Origin: Streptococcus suis
Lineage (GTDB): Bacteria > Bacillota > Bacilli > Lactobacillales > Streptococcaceae
DNA length: 33,550 nucleotides
Assembly: GCF_002960445.1 (NCBI RefSeq)
Contig: NZ_POJD01000210.1
Location: forward strand, 1 to 33,550
Reading direction: 5' to 3'
Below, piece after piece: positions 24,301 through 33,415 of the stretch. The number at the start of each line of letters is the position of its first letter. Position 1 is the first letter of the stretch. The notes under the pieces were generated by a model. That model was not told where the DNA came from. It searched no databases and saw nothing but the letters and a program-made list of their open reading frames with translations. A program made the position numbers and the translations under genes.

Positions 24301-26258
24301 AATTGGCTCGTGCTAAGATTACACCGACAGGTGCCTTTCAAGTCTTTTTGCCGGATGACAACCAAGCCTTTTATGACCAGTATGTTCAAACAGGAACTTC
24401 TTTAGCTCTTTTGACCAAAATGACGGTGAAAGATAGTCTCTATGGTCAAACTAAGACCTATACAAACAAGGCCTACCAAGTGGATTTTGGCAATGGCTAT
24501 GAAACCAAAGAAGTGACCAACACCCTTGTTTCTCCAGAACCCAAGAAACAAAACCTAAACAAGGATAAAGTGGATATCAATGGGAAGCCCATGCTAGTGG
24601 GAACTCAAAATCACTATACTCTCTCATGGGACTTGGACCAATACCGAGGGATTAAAGCAGACAACTCTCAGATTGCACAAGGTTTTTACTTTGTGGATGA
24701 TTATCCAGAAGAAGCTTTATTGCCGGATGAAGCAGCTATTCAGTTTGTCACATCTGATGGCAAAACAGTTTCAGGAATCACAGTGAAGTCTTATTCTCAA
24801 TTATCAGAAGCTCCGAAAACACTACAAGCAGCCCTTTCGAAACAAAAAATTCAGCCTAAAGGAGCTTTTCAAGTTTTCATGCCTGAGGACCCACAAGTCT
24901 TTTTTGAATCTTATGTGACCAAGGGGGAGAATATTACCATTGTCACTCCAATGACGGTTTTGGAAACCATGCTTAATTCAGGGAAGTCTTATGAAAACGT
25001 GGCTTATCAGGTGGACTTTGGGCAAGCCTATGAAACCAACACGGTGACCAATTTTGTCCCTAAAGTAACTCCACATAAGTCTAATACCAATCAAGAAGGT
25101 ATTTCAATTGATGGAAAGACTGTTCTTCCGAATACGGTCAATTATTACAAAATTGTCTTGGATTACAATCAATACAAGGACATGGTCGTGACGGATGATG
25201 TTCTTGCCAAGGGATTTTACATGGTAGACGATTACCCAGAAGAAGCCCTTACCCTAAATCCTGATGGCATTCAAGTTTTGGATAAGGATGGCAATCGTGT
25301 ATCTGGTATCTCTGTCAGCACCTACGCTAGTTTGTCAGAAGCTCCGAAAGTCGTCCAAGATGCCATGGCTAAACGTCAGTTTACACCTAAAGGAGCCATT
25401 CAGGTCCTTAGTAGCGATGATCCCAAAACCTTTTATGAGACCTATGTGAAGACTGGTCAAACCTTAGTTGTCACGCTTCCGATGACTGTTAAAAATGAGT
25501 TGACCAAAACAGGTGGTCAGTATGAAAATACAGCCTATCAGATTGATTTTGGCTTGGCCTATGTCACGGAAACAGTGGTCAATAATGTTCCCAAATTAGA
25601 CCCACAAAAAGATGTGGTGATTGACTTGTCTCATAAAGATGAGAGCCTTGACGGGAAAGAAGTGGCCTTGCATCAAACCTTTAACTATCGCTTGGTTGGA
25701 GCATTGATTCCAAGCAATCGTGCGACTGATTTATTTGAATATGGTTTTGAAGATAACTATGATGAAAAGCATGATGAGTACAATGGTGTTTACCGCAGCT
25801 ATCTGATGACGGATGTCACCCTCAAAGACGGTTCTGTCTTAAAAGAGGGAACAGAAGTCACGAAATATACCTTGCAACAGGTGGATACAGAAAATGGCCT
25901 AGTGTCAATTTCATTTGATAAATCCTTCTTAGAGACTATCTCTGATGATTCAGCCTTTCAGGCAGATGTTTACCTTCAAATGAAACGGATTGCGGCTGGT
26001 CAGGTGGAGAATACCTATCTCCATACAGTGAATGGCTATGTCATCAGTTCAAATACAGTTGTAACACATACACCTCAACCTGAAGAACCAAGTCCAAATC
26101 AACCCACTCCACCTCAACCACCGATTGAGTCTCTTGAACCGCCTGTTCCAGCAAGCATTTTGCCAAATACAGGGGAACAGGAATCCCTTTTGGGCTTGAT
26201 TGGAGCTGGTATTCTACTTGGTACGGCTTATGGACTGAAGAAAAAGGAGGAGAAGTAG
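21363..26258 (+). CDS. LPxTG-anchored antigen I/II-like adhesin
   Basis: A 1631-residue surface protein. The N-terminal signal is of YSIRK-like type (FRKSKKYRTL, then a hydrophobic stretch; likely cleavage after AHA, residue 52). Next come an Ala/Glu/Lys-rich coiled region (about 130-375), a GbpC/V-type lectin-like domain (about 380-640), a Pro-rich stalk (about 645-725), a C1-like domain, three 177-residue repeats (about 890-1415) and a final C-domain. A Pro-rich wall segment ends in the sortase signal LPNTG (1600-1604), a hydrophobic span and KKKEEK. Antigen I/II proteins bind salivary agglutinin, fibronectin or other surfaces and promote aggregation. It follows the transfer genes as ICE cargo. 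ATG at 21363 has AAGGA upstream. It is intact. Confidence 0.93.
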   Translation: MTKTCNHHFLVNQEKGEKHVFRKSKKYRTLCSVALGTMVTAVVAWGGTVAHADEVTSSVDTTIQRTENPATNLPEAQPNPVSEQTESLGSTGQSNGAIAVTVPHDTVTQAVEQAKAEGVSTVEDSPMDLGNTTSAAETNQQISKAEADAQTQVDAINEVTETYKADKAAYEDEKARIEQENKELSQAYEGANQTGKETNAWVDSKVNDLKSQYADADVTVKEQVVSSGNGTSVSDYRNFGKAVETIQSANEQALADYLTKKTKADDIVAKNQVIQKENDAGLAKAKADNEAIERRNQAGQAAVDAENRAGQAAVDQANQEKQQLVSNRAAEIEAITKRNQEKEVAARKENEAIDAYNAKEMERYQHDLTEISKGEEGYISEALAQALNLNNGEPQAQHGAITRNPAQIISTGDAMLGGYSRILDSTGFFVYDSFKTGETLSFNYQNLQNARFDGKKISRVTYDITNLVSPAGTDAVKLVVPNDPTEGFIAYRNDGNGDWRTDKMEFRVVAKYFLEDGSQVTFSKEKPGVFTHSSLNHNDIGLEYVKDSSGKFIPINGSTVQVTNEGLARSLGSNRASDLNLPEEWDTTSSRYAYKGAIVSTVTSGNTYTVTFGQGDMPQNVGLSYWFALNTLPVARTVTPYSPKPHVTVELEPIPEPITVTPDVFTPKTFTPEKPVTFTPKPLEEVVQPSLTLTKVTLPVKPIPKELPTPPQVPTVHYHAYRLTTTPEIMKEVVNSDQANLHEKTVAKDSTVIYPLTVDALSPNRVQTTSLIFEDYLPAGYLFDKETTQKENGNYVLSFDETKNFVTLTAKENLLQEVNKDLTKVYQLTAPKVYGSVQNDGATYSNSYKLLLNKGTTNAYTVTSNVVTVRTPGDGETTTLITPDKNNENADGVLINDTVVALGTTNHYRLTWDLDQYKGDRSAKETIARGFFFVDDYPEEVLDVVENGTAVTTLDGQKVSGITVKNYASLNEAPKDLQDKLARAKITPTGAFQVFLPDDNQAFYDQYVQTGTSLALLTKMTVKDSLYGQTKTYTNKAYQVDFGNGYETKEVTNTLVSPEPKKQNLNKDKVDINGKPMLVGTQNHYTLSWDLDQYRGIKADNSQIAQGFYFVDDYPEEALLPDEAAIQFVTSDGKTVSGITVKSYSQLSEAPKTLQAALSKQKIQPKGAFQVFMPEDPQVFFESYVTKGENITIVTPMTVLETMLNSGKSYENVAYQVDFGQAYETNTVTNFVPKVTPHKSNTNQEGISIDGKTVLPNTVNYYKIVLDYNQYKDMVVTDDVLAKGFYMVDDYPEEALTLNPDGIQVLDKDGNRVSGISVSTYASLSEAPKVVQDAMAKRQFTPKGAIQVLSSDDPKTFYETYVKTGQTLVVTLPMTVKNELTKTGGQYENTAYQIDFGLAYVTETVVNNVPKLDPQKDVVIDLSHKDESLDGKEVALHQTFNYRLVGALIPSNRATDLFEYGFEDNYDEKHDEYNGVYRSYLMTDVTLKDGSVLKEGTEVTKYTLQQVDTENGLVSISFDKSFLETISDDSAFQADVYLQMKRIAAGQVENTYLHTVNGYVISSNTVVTHTPQPEEPSPNQPTPPQPPIESLEPPVPASILPNTGEQESLLGLIGAGILLGTAYGLKKKEEK
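24033..25610 (+). repeat. Three tandem 531-bp repeats in the adhesin gene
   Basis: The phrase VDDYPEE recurs at 24162, 24693 and 25224, exactly 531 bases (177 codons) apart each time. Around it the copies share L/I-x-x-GT-x-N-x-Y at the start, SGI-T/S-V in the middle, SEAPK or NEAPK, and FGxxYxTxxVxN at the end. They are diverged, not identical, and resemble isopeptide-containing stalk domains of antigen I/II proteins. An exact period over three copies suggests unit duplication followed by divergence. Confidence 0.85.
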
Positions 26259-26450
26259 ATGAATCCAAAAACTATTTATGAAAAGGATTCAGACCAAGAT
26301 GGTTTGACAGATGCTCAGGAACTAGCTTTGGGAACCAATCCGCAGTCTGTTGACACAGATGGTGATGGTCAAGCTGATTTAGAAGAGCTACAATCTGGAC
26401 ATTCACCACTAGTCCCACAAAAGGAGTTGTGTGATGGCTTGGAACTTTGA
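26259..26450 (+). CDS. Small TSP3/calcium-binding-like protein
   Basis: A 63-residue acidic protein starting directly after the adhesin stop (TAGATG), with AAAGGAGGA upstream. It contains two calcium-loop-like motifs, DSDQDGLTDAQE (9-20) and DTDGDGQADLEE (34-45), of the thrombospondin type-3/dockerin pattern D-x-D-x-DG-x-x-D-x-x-E. Such motifs bind Ca2+, usually in secreted or wall proteins. There is no signal peptide or anchor here, which is odd. It may be a cytoplasmic remnant of a longer surface protein or a genuine small partner of the adhesin. The 3' end overlaps the next gene by 17 bases, so it is part of the adhesin operon. Confidence 0.7.
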   Translation: MNPKTIYEKDSDQDGLTDAQELALGTNPQSVDTDGDGQADLEELQSGHSPLVPQKELCDGLEL

Positions 26451-26985
26451 CACCATGAAAGAGGCTTTGTCTGAAATGGAGAAGGTCGATTACCAAGAGT
26501 TTATCAAGGCCTTTCTCTCTTTGGAATTAAGTATTTCTGATAGAACAATCCTCAATCAGGTTTATCAAGATTATATGGATGAAGATGATCTATCCTTGAT
26601 TAGTGATGAGCTACGAGATAAAGTGGATAGTTATCAGGATGAACTACAGGCAGATATGACTGACATTCTGGAAAAGCTGTACCGAACAGGTGAAGGCTCT
26701 AGTTTTATTATGGATTTAATGTCCTCAAATAGTCTCTCAGACACCTTGGAACAGTATGAGGTTTTGGATAGTGACGATTATTCACCACTTAGCCTTGAAA
26801 TCTTACAGGCCATGATTCAACAGGACTTGGCTATTTCCAGTCAGGATTATTTTGGAGATTTGGTTCACCTTGCCTTGCAAAAAGATTTTCTAGACCAGAA
26901 AAGTCGTTTCTTACAACACTATGTGGCAACTGTAATGGAAGGTATTCCACAAGAAAGAGACCAACGAGCCTTGGTCCTAGATTAA
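26434..26985 (+). CDS. Acidic helical protein of unknown function
   Basis: A 183-residue protein rich in Asp, Glu and Leu and predicted mostly helical, without signal peptide, membrane segment or known motif. ATG at 26434 is chosen because AAGGAG lies 7 bases before it (26421-26426). The start overlaps the small TSP3-like ORF by 17 bases, suggesting co-translation. A strong terminator follows 3 bases after its stop, ending the adhesin operon. I do not recognise the family. Its constant company with adhesin and giant methylase/helicase genes in similar ICEs would be worth checking, but cannot be judged here. Confidence 0.75.
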   Translation: MAWNFDTMKEALSEMEKVDYQEFIKAFLSLELSISDRTILNQVYQDYMDEDDLSLISDELRDKVDSYQDELQADMTDILEKLYRTGEGSSFIMDLMSSNSLSDTLEQYEVLDSDDYSPLSLEILQAMIQQDLAISSQDYFGDLVHLALQKDFLDQKSRFLQHYVATVMEGIPQERDQRALVLD

Positions 26986-26988
26986 CGT

Positions 26989-27018
26989 AAAGGGCTGAGA
27001 AAAACTCTCAGCCCTTTT
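26989..27018 (+). terminator. Rho-independent terminator after the adhesin operon
   Basis: A 12-bp perfect stem (AAAGGGCTGAGA with TCTCAGCCCTTT) has a 5-nt loop and T-rich 3' end. It separates the adhesin operon from the giant methylase/helicase gene. Confidence 0.93.
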
Positions 27019-27033
27019 GAAATGGGAGGGAAA

Positions 27034-29121
27034 ATGAATCAAGAAGTCTTACTACAAATGATGAGAGCCACCATTCCTCTTGATAGGGCCCTGCTTGAGG
27101 CATTTTTATATTACCAAGCAGAGCATTTTGATGAGGAGTGGAATAGTCTTATTCGTCAGTTTTTGACCAATAGGAAAGAAATTAAGAAATCTGTTCAGGT
27201 ACTTCACTTTGAGACAGATGTTTCAGCTTTTGTCCAGGCTAGTCCTTATGATACTGCTCATGATCTATTGACCTATACACAAGTATTCGGCCAAACTGGT
27301 CTCCAAAAACTTGACCAACTATCGCCGTCTGAAAAAGACTTGGTGATTGAAGTGGCCTTGTTCAATCTGGCCACTCGTTTTCAACTATTAGACTCAAATG
27401 GACACTACCAAACTATTTCACCAGATTCTCTATTACAAAAGAGTAGGGGAGCTAATTTGGTCAATGTTTATCGTGTGGCTAATAATTTAGCGGATCGGAT
27501 TAGTCGAGATATTGAACAGTTTCTCTTGACTTACGAGCCTGAGCTTGAAACAAAAGTAGATGAAACAGTTCTAGAAAATGAAGAAACTGGTGATGAGCAC
27601 AAAGCTAGTGTTCATCAAGCAATATCATTTAGAGAAGATGGCTCTCTCATCATTGCTAGTTTGGATGTAGATTTGTCTCAACTAGATGTTCAAACAGGAA
27701 AAACAAGTCATCTGCCAGCTTATGAAGAGTTGTCTTTACGACGTAAATTTGAGATTCTAACATATTTTGACCAAATTCGAAATGAACGTTCCAAAGTCCC
27801 AAGTTTTAGACGAGGTGATTTTGATACTGAGACGGAAATGACACCAGTCTTTGAGGGCGAGGAGTTACTTACCTATCTAGAAGCTGATGGCACTCCCTAT
27901 GAGCTGAAACGAACGCTGACCACAGTCGAAGAAAAGGAATTAGAAAAAATTGGACAAGCCATTTGGATAGAAAATCAAGAAAAATTGACTCAGCTAGGGA
28001 TTGAGCTATCTCAGTTTGAATCAGACCAAGTCGGTATTTTATTGGATGCGGCAGGTCGTTTTCGTTTGAAAAATGCGGACCTTGCTTTACTAGGTGGCTA
28101 TCCCAAAGCCTCGGTAACTCAACTAGCCCTTGCGACCGAACTACTCCAAATGGGATTGAGTCATGATAAAGTAGAATTTTTCTTTGGCAGTCAACTTTCT
28201 TTAGAAGAGTTGCGACAGGTTGCTTATGCCTTTTTACATGAAGAATTAAGCAGAGAAGACGCGGAGCAATTTGAAAAAGTTAAAGGCAATCAGCCAGATT
28301 TAACTTTCAGAGATTGGAAGAATAAGCTAGAGAAAGCTGAGGGAAAAGAAGTAGTTGATGAAGAATTTGCGGAAAATCCACTGGTTCAGAGAGTATTGGA
28401 CACTTATCCTCTGAGGTCATTGGTTTCCTATAAGGGACAGGACTTTGAGGTCGTGTCGGTCAGCGATGCTCGATTGAACGGTTTGATTCGGATTGAGTTA
28501 GTCAATGATTTTTCAGATATCATTGAACAAAATCCAGTTCTTTATGTGAGGACCTGGGAAGAAGTCAGTCAGGCACTTCATCAGCCAATGGCAGAACCAC
28601 AAACAGAGATAGAAGACGCGGACCAAGAACTAAATCTTTTTTCATTTCTGGAAGAGGAGCCAGGTCAGAGTATCGGATTATTGGATCCAGATGGTTCAGA
28701 AAAAGGTCATAACGATACTGATCTTGAAGATACAGATAATCAAATTCCTGAAGAGGAGGTAGTCGAAATAATTCCAGATAGTCCAGTAACAGACTTCCAT
28801 TTTCCAGAAGATTTGACGGACTTCTATCCTAAGACTGCTAGAGATAAGGTTGAGACAAACATTGCGGCTATTCGGTTGGTAAAAAATCTAGAAGTAGAGC
28901 ACCGTATTGCTTCACCAAGTGAACAAGAACTCCTTGCCAAGTATGTGGGTTGGGGCGGTCTTGCCAATGATTTCTTTGATGACTATAATACAAAATTTTC
29001 TAAGGAACGAGAAGAACTGAAAAGCTTAGTCACAGATAAAGAGTATTCGGATATGAAACAGTCCTCCCTGACAGCCTATTATACAGACCCAGCCCTGATC
29101 CGTCAGATGTGGGATAAGTAG
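27034..29121 (+). pseudogene. Giant N6-methylase/SNF2 helicase, N-terminal part, ended by an amber codon
   Basis: This part of the gene encodes 695 residues and stops at TAG 29119-29121. ATG at 27034 is preferred to 27022 because GGGAGGG lies between them. The region is acidic and without clear enzyme motifs until its end, where a methyltransferase lead-in appears (AKYVGWGGLANDFFDD, then SLTAYYTDPALIRQMWDK). The same frame continues past the TAG with ERDGFTGGKILDPSMGTGNFF, the SAM-binding motif, so the stop interrupts one coding sequence. In streptococcal ICEs the intact gene is above 2000 codons and is thought to counter host defence or protect ICE DNA. The stop may be a real mutation or a sequencing error. 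Confidence 0.85.
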
Positions 29122-32100
29122 GAAAGAGATGGTTTTACAGGCGGAAAAATCCTAGACCCTTCCATGGGAACAGGGAATTTCTTTGCGGCTATGCCAAAAC
29201 ACTTAAGAGAAAAGAGTGAGTTATATGGCGTGGAATTAGATACTATTACAGGAGCCATTGCCAAGCACCTTCACCCGAATAGCCATATCGAGGTCAAAGG
29301 ATTTGAGACGGTTGCTTTTAATGATGATAGTTTTGATTTGGTAATTTCAAATGTGCCATTTGCCAATATTCGGATCGCGGATAACAAGTACGATAAGCCT
29401 TATATGATTCATGACTATTTTGTTAAAAAATCCCTTGATTTGGTGCATGATGGTGGGCAAGTAGCCATTATCTCTTCAACAGGAACAATGGATAAGCGAA
29501 CAGAAAACATCTTACAAGATATTCGTGAGACAACTGAATTTCTTGGTGGGGTTCGACTGCCTGACTCTGCCTTTAAGGCCATTGCAGGAACCACTGTCAC
29601 AACGGATATGTTGTTCTTTCAGAAACACTTAGACAAGGAATATGTGTCAGACGACTTAGCCTTTTCAGGTTCCATTCGTTATGAAAAGGATAGTCGCATT
29701 TGGCTCAATCCATATTTTGATGGGGAATACAATAGCCAAGTGCTAGGAACCTATGAGGTTAGAAACTTTAACGGTGGAACACTTTCTGTTAAGGGGACTA
29801 GTGATGACTTGATTGCAAGTGTTGAAGCAGCTCTACATCAAGTAAAAGCCCCAAGAGAGATTGATAGAAATGAGGTCATCGTTAATCCAATTGTGTTGAC
29901 CAAACAAGTCATTGATACCTCCATTCCAGCTGAAATGAGGGAGAATCTAGGTCAGTACAGTTTTGGTTATCAGGGTTCTACAGTTTACTATCGAGATAAC
30001 AAAGGCATTCGAGTCGGAACCAAGACGGAAGAAATCAGTTACTATGTCGATGAAGAGGGCAACTTCAAAGCATGGGACACCAAACATTCTCAAAAGCAGA
30101 TTGATCGCTTTAATAGCTTAGAAGTTACAGATGGCACTGCTCTGGATGTCTATGTGACCGATGATGCAGCTAAACGCGGACAATTTAAGGGGTATTATAA
30201 AAAGACAGTTTTCTATGAAGCTCCTTTGTCTGATAAAGAAGTGGCACGAATCAAAGGAATGGTCGATATTCGCAATGCTTACCAAGAGGTCATTGCCATT
30301 CAACGCCATTATGACTATGATAAGAAGACTTTTAACCACTTGTTAGGCAAACTCAATCGTACCTATGATAGCTTTGTCAAACGCTATGGGTATTTGAATA
30401 GTGCTGTGAACCGCAATCTTTTTGATAGTGATGATAAGTATTCGCTTCTTGCTAGTTTGGAAGATGAACGTCTGGATCCAAGTGGAAAGTCTGTTATCTA
30501 TACTAAATCCCTTGCTTTTGAGAAGGCTTTAGTGCGTCCTGAAAAAGAGGTTAAAAAGGTACATACAGCCCTTGATGCCTTAAATTCCAGCTTGGCTGAC
30601 GGACGAGGTGTTGATTTTGCTTATATGATGTCTATCTATCAGGTTGAATCGAAGATGACCTTGATTGAGGAATTAGGTGACCTCATTATGCCTGATCCTG
30701 AGAAGTATTTGAATGGGGAGCTGACCTATGTTTCTCGCCAAGACTTTCTGTCAGGGGATGTCGTTACCAAGTTAGAAGTGGTGGACCTATTTGTCAAACA
30801 AGACAATCAGGACTTTAACTGGTCGCATTATGCAGGGTTACTTGAGACGGTCAAACCAGCACGTATTACTTTAGCAGACATTGATTATCGAATCGGTTCA
30901 CGCTGGATTCCTTTGTCTATTTACGGAAAATTTGCCCAAGAAACCTTTATGGGGAAAGCCTATGAATTGTCAGACCAAGAAGTAGTAACAGTCCTTGAAG
31001 TCAGTCCCATTGACGGGGTTATCACTTACCAATCTAAGTTTGCCTACACCTATTCCAACGCAACGGATAGGAGTTTAGGTGTCCCTGCTTCACGCTATGA
31101 TAGTGGTCGAAAAATCTTTGAAAATCTCCTGAATTCCAATCAACCAACCATCACAAAACAAGTTGTCGAAGGGGATAAGAAAAAGAATGTGACAGATGTG
31201 GAGAAAACAACGGTCCTACGTGCCAAGGAAACACACCTACAAGAACTCTTTCAAGGTTTTGTAGCAAAGTATCCAGAAGTCCAACAAATGATTGAAGACA
31301 CCTATAATAGGCTCTACAATCGTACAGTATCAAAGTCCTATGATGGTAGTCATTTAACCATTGATGGACTTGCCCAGAATATCTCCTTACGTCCTCACCA
31401 AAAGAATGCCATTCAACGAATTGTGGAGGAAAAACGTGCCCTACTAGCCCATGAGGTAGGGTCTGGAAAAACCTTGACCATGCTTGGGGCAGGATTCAAA
31501 CTGAAAGAACTCGGAATGGTACATAAACCACTTTATGTGGTGCCGTCTAGTCTGACTGCTCAGTTTGGTCAAGAAATCATGAAATTCTTCCCAACCAAAA
31601 AAGTCTATGTGACCACTAAGAAAGACTTTGCCAAAGCCAAACGTAAGCAGTTTGTGTCTCGGATTATTACAGGGGACTATGATGCCATTGTCATTGGAGA
31701 TTCACAATTTGAAAAAATTCCAATGAGTCGTGAAAAACAGGTCACCTATATCAATGACAAACTCGAGCAACTCCGAGAAATCAAGCTAGGAAGTGACAGT
31801 GATTACACGGTGAAAGAAGCGGAACGTTCGATTAAGGGATTGGAACACCAGTTGGAAGAACTCCAAAAACTAGAGCGAGATACCTTTATCGAATTTGAAA
31901 ACCTTGGAATTGATTTTCTTTTTGTGGATGAGGCTCATCACTTCAAGAATATCCGTCCAATCACTGGACTTGGGAATGTCGCGGGAATTACCAATACCAC
32001 TTCAAAAAAGAACGTAGATATGGAGATGAAGGTGAGACAGGTTCAGGCAGAGCATGGCGATAGAAATGTTGTTTTTGCGACAGGAACACCAGTTTCTAAC

Positions 32101-32958
32101 TCCATCAGTGAACTTTTCACCATGATGAATTACATTCAGCCCGATGTTTTGGAACGATATCAGGTATCCAATTTTGACTCATGGGTTGGGGCTTTTGGGA
32201 ATATCGAAAACTCTATGGAACTAGCCCCGACAGGTGATAAATACCAACCTAAGAAACGGTTTAAGAAATTTGTCAATTTGCCTGAACTCATGCGAATCTA
32301 CAAGGAAACCGCCGATATTCAGACTTCTGATATGCTTGATTTACCTGTACCTGAAGCTAAGATTATTGCGGTGGAAAGCGAGTTAACGCAAGCTCAGAAA
32401 TACTATTTAGAAGAACTGGTAGAGCGTTCAGACGCTATCAAGTCAGGTAGTGTCGATCCAAGTAGAGATAATATGTTAAAGATAACCGGGGAAGCTAGAA
32501 AACTAGCCATTGATATGCGGTTGATTGACCCTGCTTATACCTTATCAGACAATGAGAAAATCCTTCAAGTCGTTGATAATGTCGAGCGGATTTACCGTGA
32601 AGGAGCTGAAGACAAAGCCACTCAGATGATTTTCTCTGATATTGGAACGCCTAAAAGTAAGGAAGAAGGATTTGATGTTTACAATGAACTTAAGGACTTG
32701 CTTGTCGATCGAGGGATACCAAAAGAAGAAATTGCCTTTGTGCATGATGCCAATACTGATGAAAAAAAAAACTTACTGTCTAGAAAGGTCAATAGCGGAG
32801 AAGTACGGATTCTCATGGCTTCTACGGAAAAAGGGGGAACAGGATTAAACGTCCAATCACGTATGAAAGCAGTCCACCATTTAGACGTTCCCTGGAGGCC
32901 GTCTGATGTAGGACGGATTTTGCGGACATTCAAAATAAAAAAGAATGTGATATATTAA
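29122..32958 (+). pseudogene. Giant N6-methylase/SNF2 helicase, middle part, truncated by inserted DNA
   Basis: In-frame continuation of the preceding part. The N6-adenine methyltransferase domain has motif I (ILDPSMGTGNFF) and a catalytic SNVPF in place of NPPY (near 29349). It is followed by a long middle region and an SNF2-type helicase with Walker A EVGSGKT (31456-31476), DEAHHFKN (31927-31950), TGTPVSNS and the motif V region STEKGGTGLNVQ, VPWRPSD. Homology stops at about 32909, where IVQRNGRxxRQG (helicase motif VI) should follow; instead the frame runs into GRILRTFKIKKNVIY and a stop. The lost end removes the arginine finger, so ATPase function is unlikely. The junction with omega/erm(B) DNA lies at about 32909-32920. 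An internal ATG at 29164 has no ribosome-binding site. Confidence 0.87.
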
Positions 32959-32998
32959 TCACAAATCACTTATCACAAATCACAAGTGATTTGTGATT
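32957..32998 (+). promoter_or_regulatory. Omega repressor operator: six contiguous heptads
   Basis: Six abutting copies of the 7-bp box WATCACW occupy 42 bases: four direct (AATCACA, AATCACT, TATCACA, AATCACA), then two inverted (AGTGATT, TGTGATT), with a degenerate seventh after them. This is the known binding site of the ribbon-helix-helix omega repressor of pSM19035-type plasmids. A TATATT -10-like box (32951-32956) abuts the first heptad. The operator precedes the truncated omega gene. Confidence 0.9.
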
Positions 32999-33040
32999 GT
33001 TGATGATAAAATAAGAATAAGAAGAAATAGAAAGAAGTGA

Positions 33041-33211
33041 GTGATTGTGGGAAATTTAGGCGCACAAAAAGAAAAACGAAATGATACACCAATCAGTGCA
33101 AAAAAAGATATAATGGGAGATAAGACGGTTCGTGTTCGTGCTGACTTGCACCATATCTTAAAATTTTGTATAATAGGAATTGAAGTTAAATTAGATGCTA
33201 AAAATTTGTAA
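33041..33211 (+). pseudogene. Truncated omega transcriptional repressor
   Basis: From GTG 33041 the frame gives 56 residues. The first 40 are recognisably omega of pSM19035/pAMbeta1-type plasmids (VGNLGAQKEKRNDTPISAKK, then TVRVRADLHHI), including the DNA-contacting beta strand. After residue 41 the sequence changes to an unrelated tail (FCIIGIEVKLDAKNL), replacing the two helices of the ribbon-helix-helix fold. Omega is normally 71 residues and needs those helices to dimerise, so the product should be inactive. Its 3' part overlaps the erm(B) promoter. Full-length omega normally regulates plasmid copy number, partition and the epsilon-zeta toxin-antitoxin genes; none of these is present here. 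Confidence 0.88.
33146..33174 (+). promoter_or_regulatory. erm(B) promoter inside the omega remnant
   Basis: TTGCAC (33146-33151) and TATAAT (33169-33174) are 17 bases apart. The -35 box lies in the retained omega codons and the -10 box at the junction with the foreign tail. Transcription would begin near 33181 and include the leader peptide and attenuator of erm(B). Confidence 0.75.
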
Positions 33212-33231
33212 TTAAGAAGGAGGGATTCGTC

Positions 33232-33315
33232 ATGTTGGTATTCAAAATGCGTAATGTAGATAAAACATCTACTGTTTTGAAACAGACTAAAAACAGTGAT
33301 TACGTAGATAAATAA
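33232..33315 (+). CDS. erm(B) leader peptide
   Basis: A 27-residue leader peptide (MLVFKMRNVDKTSTVLKQ, then TKNSDYVDK) with AAGGAGGG upstream at 33217-33224. When a macrolide stalls a ribosome on it, the following RNA refolds and frees the erm(B) ribosome-binding site. From memory the common form has Gln at position 5 and Ala at position 25; here they are Lys and Val. Such changes can alter induction, but the effect is not predictable from sequence alone. Confidence 0.9.
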   Translation: MLVFKMRNVDKTSTVLKQTKNSDYVDK

Positions 33316-33415
33316 ATACGTTAGATTAATTCCTACCAGTGACTAATCTTATGACTTTTTAAACAGATAACTAAAATTACAAACAAATCGTTTAACTTCT
33401 GTATTTATTTATAGA

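Noticed and set aside
32951..33005. CRISPR-like short repeats before omega
   Set aside because: The repeats are 7-bp abutting boxes without spacers and match the known omega operator.
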